Origin: an uncultured Acidimicrobiaceae bacterium
GTDB taxonomy: Bacteria; Actinomycetota; Acidimicrobiia; Acidimicrobiales; RAAP-2
Length of the DNA stretch: 31,460 nt
Direction: 5' to 3'
NCBI GenBank assembly: GCA_937894805.1
Contig: CALAYR010000018.1
Coordinates: 1-31,460, forward strand
The notes below the pieces were generated by a model. That model did no database searches. It saw nothing but the letters and a program-made list of their open reading frames with translations, and had not been told where the DNA came from. The translations under genes and the position numbers were made by a program. Of the stretch, positions 30,141-31,460 are shown one piece after another (positions within the stretch are counted from its first letter, which is position 1; each line of letters begins with the position of its first letter).

Positions 30141-30607
30141 AATGGGATATTGACTCTATCAGAACCATTCAAACAGCCACTCAGTGTGGTCTTCAGCTAC
30201 CGGACCGCAGTGAAAAGTCGTTGAAATGAGCGGCAGGCCTGGAGTGCGATTTGCCATTCAACTTGGGCCATCACCGATCACATTGCGGTCGGAGCCCTGG
30301 CGGCATTTTCAGCGCGCACTGGACTCAGCGTCTCTATGGGCCTAGGGGTACTGCCGGTTTAGTTCTTTACCACTCTGGTTATTCCAATGTGGCTCAGAAT
30401 CGCGGTCATCACCGTCCTCGTGCTCTCGATTGCAGCCTTCGGTAGCTTTGTCGCATTCTTCACGGTGTTCTCGCACTCTCGCACATAGAAGATTGGCCAT
30501 CGCAGAACCGCGGTTCAATATCAGAGGCTCGGTAGCATTTTCGGGAAGCGAAGAACGTGACTGCTTCGTTCTTCTGGTGCTGGTCGACAAGATTGAGGTA
30601 GCGAACG
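30141..30607. other. 467-base region without a firm gene
   Basis: It lies between the tRNA gene and the membrane-protein gene. It holds upstream sequence of the tRNA, a plus-strand frame at 30225-30488 with membrane-like residues interrupted by a TAG (listed separately), and the ribosome site of the gene at 30608. No other feature is recognised. Confidence 0.5.
30225..30488 (+). pseudogene. Interrupted membrane-protein-like frame, possible remnant or two microproteins
   Basis: One plus-strand frame runs 264 bases with a single TAG at 30360-30362. Before it are hydrophobic residues (AITDHIAVGALAAFSARTGL then SVSMGLGVLPV), and after it MWLRIAVITVLVLSIAAFGS and FVAFFTVFSHSRT, a clear transmembrane segment that could start at the ATG of 30387 (33 aa). 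No good start codon opens the first half. It may be a decayed small membrane protein. It is weakly supported. Confidence 0.3.
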
Positions 30608-31460
30608 ATGCATGACTCCTCGACTGTTCATCGGAGTGTGCAAGGTAGTCGCTCGCCACTTCAGCGTTGGCGCAGGACCACACCGAACACCCGGGGGCTG
30701 TTGTTTGCGTTCCTGGGCTACGCGGCACTCTCGCTCGCTGTTTGGGCTCGGCTCTGGACGCATAACTTGCGTTGGACCACCGTGGATTTGTGGCGCCCCA
30801 CTGACGCGCCGACCTTCATCTGGTTTCTTGAATGGCCGGTGCACGCGATTCTTAGTGGGCATAATCCGCTGTATTCGCAGGCGATGTTCCCTCCGGTCGG
30901 AATCAACCTCCTGTCCAACGCTGGTGTCCTCCTGATTGGCTTTGTGTTGTCACCGATCACCTACTTCTTTGGCCCCATCCTCAGTATGAATATTGTGCTC
31001 ATGTTGTCGCCGGCGTTGTCGGCGCTTGCAATGTTTGTCCTAATTCGTCGCTGGGTTACGTGGCAGCCGGCCGCCTTTGTCGGCGGCTTCATGTACGGCT
31101 TCTGCAGCTTCATCATGGTGAGCTTGCTGAATGGACAAATTAGTCGAACGATGGCCATTTTCCCTCCGGTGATAGTGGCACTCCTCGATTCGATTCTGAT
31201 TCGACAGAAACGAAATCCCTACGCCCTCGGTCTCCTGCTGGCCCTCGCGGTGGTGGGGCAGTTCTTTATCGACACTGAACAGTTGCTGATGCTGACCATC
31301 ATGTCGACTCTCGGTCTCGTGGGACTACTCCTCTACGGGAGAATGGCGCGGGAGCTCACCCCCGCACGGATCCGCTACGCCGCCCGAGCCCTTACAACGA
31401 CGACCGTTCTCTCCGTGCTGGTCCTCGGCTATCCGAGCTGGTTTGCCTTAGCCGGTCCAG
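30608..31460 (+). CDS. Polytopic membrane protein, GT-C-like (3' partial)
   Basis: An open frame from ATG 30608 to the window end (284 codons plus one base). GAGG lies nine bases before the ATG. The sequence has an N-terminal cytosolic tail, a helix LLFAFLGYAALSLAVWARLW, then DAPTFIWFLEWPVHAILSGH and NPLYSQAMFPPVGINLLSN, followed by several more hydrophobic helices. This opening, with Asp and NPLY before the second helix, is typical of actinobacterial GT-C-type glycosyltransferase-like membrane proteins that use polyprenyl-linked sugars. It might build cell-envelope glycans. The frame was found by translating the tail end directly; the C-terminal half is outside the window. Confidence 0.78.
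   Translation, partial: MHDSSTVHRSVQGSRSPLQRWRRTTPNTRGLLFAFLGYAALSLAVWARLWTHNLRWTTVDLWRPTDAPTFIWFLEWPVHAILSGHNPLYSQAMFPPVGINLLSNAGVLLIGFVLSPITYFFGPILSMNIVLMLSPALSALAMFVLIRRWVTWQPAAFVGGFMYGFCSFIMVSLLNGQISRTMAIFPPVIVALLDSILIRQKRNPYALGLLLALAVVGQFFIDTEQLLMLTIMSTLGLVGLLLYGRMARELTPARIRYAARALTTTTVLSVLVLGYPSWFALAGP

Noticed and set aside
30226..30345. A 39-aa plus-strand frame (ATG 30226)
   Set aside because: No ribosome site and no recognisable features; it overlaps the more membrane-like frame.
30612..30935. A 107-codon plus-strand frame starting four bases after the membrane-protein ATG
   Set aside because: The frame at 30608 continues open to the window end, gives transmembrane helices and a GT-C-like opening; the 30612 frame gives no recognisable protein.

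Overview
The window looks like part of a chromosome of a free-living, high-GC actinobacterium, most plausibly from the Acidimicrobiia. Supporting signs are an F420-type luciferase-like oxidoreductase, a mycobacterial-style saccharopine-dehydrogenase-like enoyl reductase, a long actinobacterial-type cytosolic sulfatase, several apparently leaderless genes, and a halohydrin-dehalogenase-like protein (one well-known member, HheG, comes from Ilumatobacter). The taxonomic placement is an inference from gene content; no marker gene settles it.

Layout. 1-1204: 3' part of an ACAD10/11-like acyl-CoA dehydrogenase. 1302-2157: TacA/TacT-type toxin-antitoxin pair with a clear promoter. 2206-13723: eleven tightly packed minus-strand genes. 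In transcription order they are a DUF2855 protein, a TetR regulator, a sulfatase, a sulfotransferase, a WbsX-like glycan enzyme, a crotonase, a YncE-like beta-propeller, an HSL-type esterase, a PPK2 kinase, an LLM oxidoreductase and a secreted pentapeptide-repeat protein. 13787-14533 is divergent from this run and encodes the halohydrin-dehalogenase-like SDR; the 63-bp gap between them holds a palindrome that is a natural candidate site for the TetR protein. 14530-16759: minus-strand papain-like protein, S51 peptidase and VWA protein. 16853-18124: YjdM/PhnA, an unrecognised 45-aa protein with its own operator-like repeat and terminator, and a Doc-like toxin with a 43-aa partner. 18247-22586: saccharopine-dehydrogenase-like reductase, VapBC, an RTX-repeat secreted protein and an aldo/keto reductase. 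22638-24708: MazF-like toxin with antitoxin, and a DEAD-box RNA helicase. 25000-26651: DUF2256 zinc-finger protein plus iron-sulfur photolyase. 26740-28512: XRE/nucleotidyltransferase pair and a small P-loop kinase-like protein. 28582-30140: a degenerate copy of a tRNA-Ala 3' end, a VOC protein, an AbrB/VapC pair and the intact tRNA-Ala(GGC). 30608-31460: 5' part of a polytopic membrane protein that runs off the window.

How the parts fit. The minus-strand run reads as a metabolic and surface-chemistry unit (sulfate transfer and removal, glycan modification, acyl-CoA chemistry, ester hydrolysis) under one TetR regulator. The right half is accessory: six toxin-antitoxin-type modules, most with operator-like repeats directly over their promoters, and four with a -10 box exactly six bases before the antitoxin ATG, which suggests leaderless mRNAs. 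The most interesting candidates are the dehalogenase-like enzyme at 13787, the Doc-like protein whose Fic-motif histidine is glutamine, the 45-aa orphan at 17298, and the tRNA 3'-end duplicate that may mark a relic integrated element.
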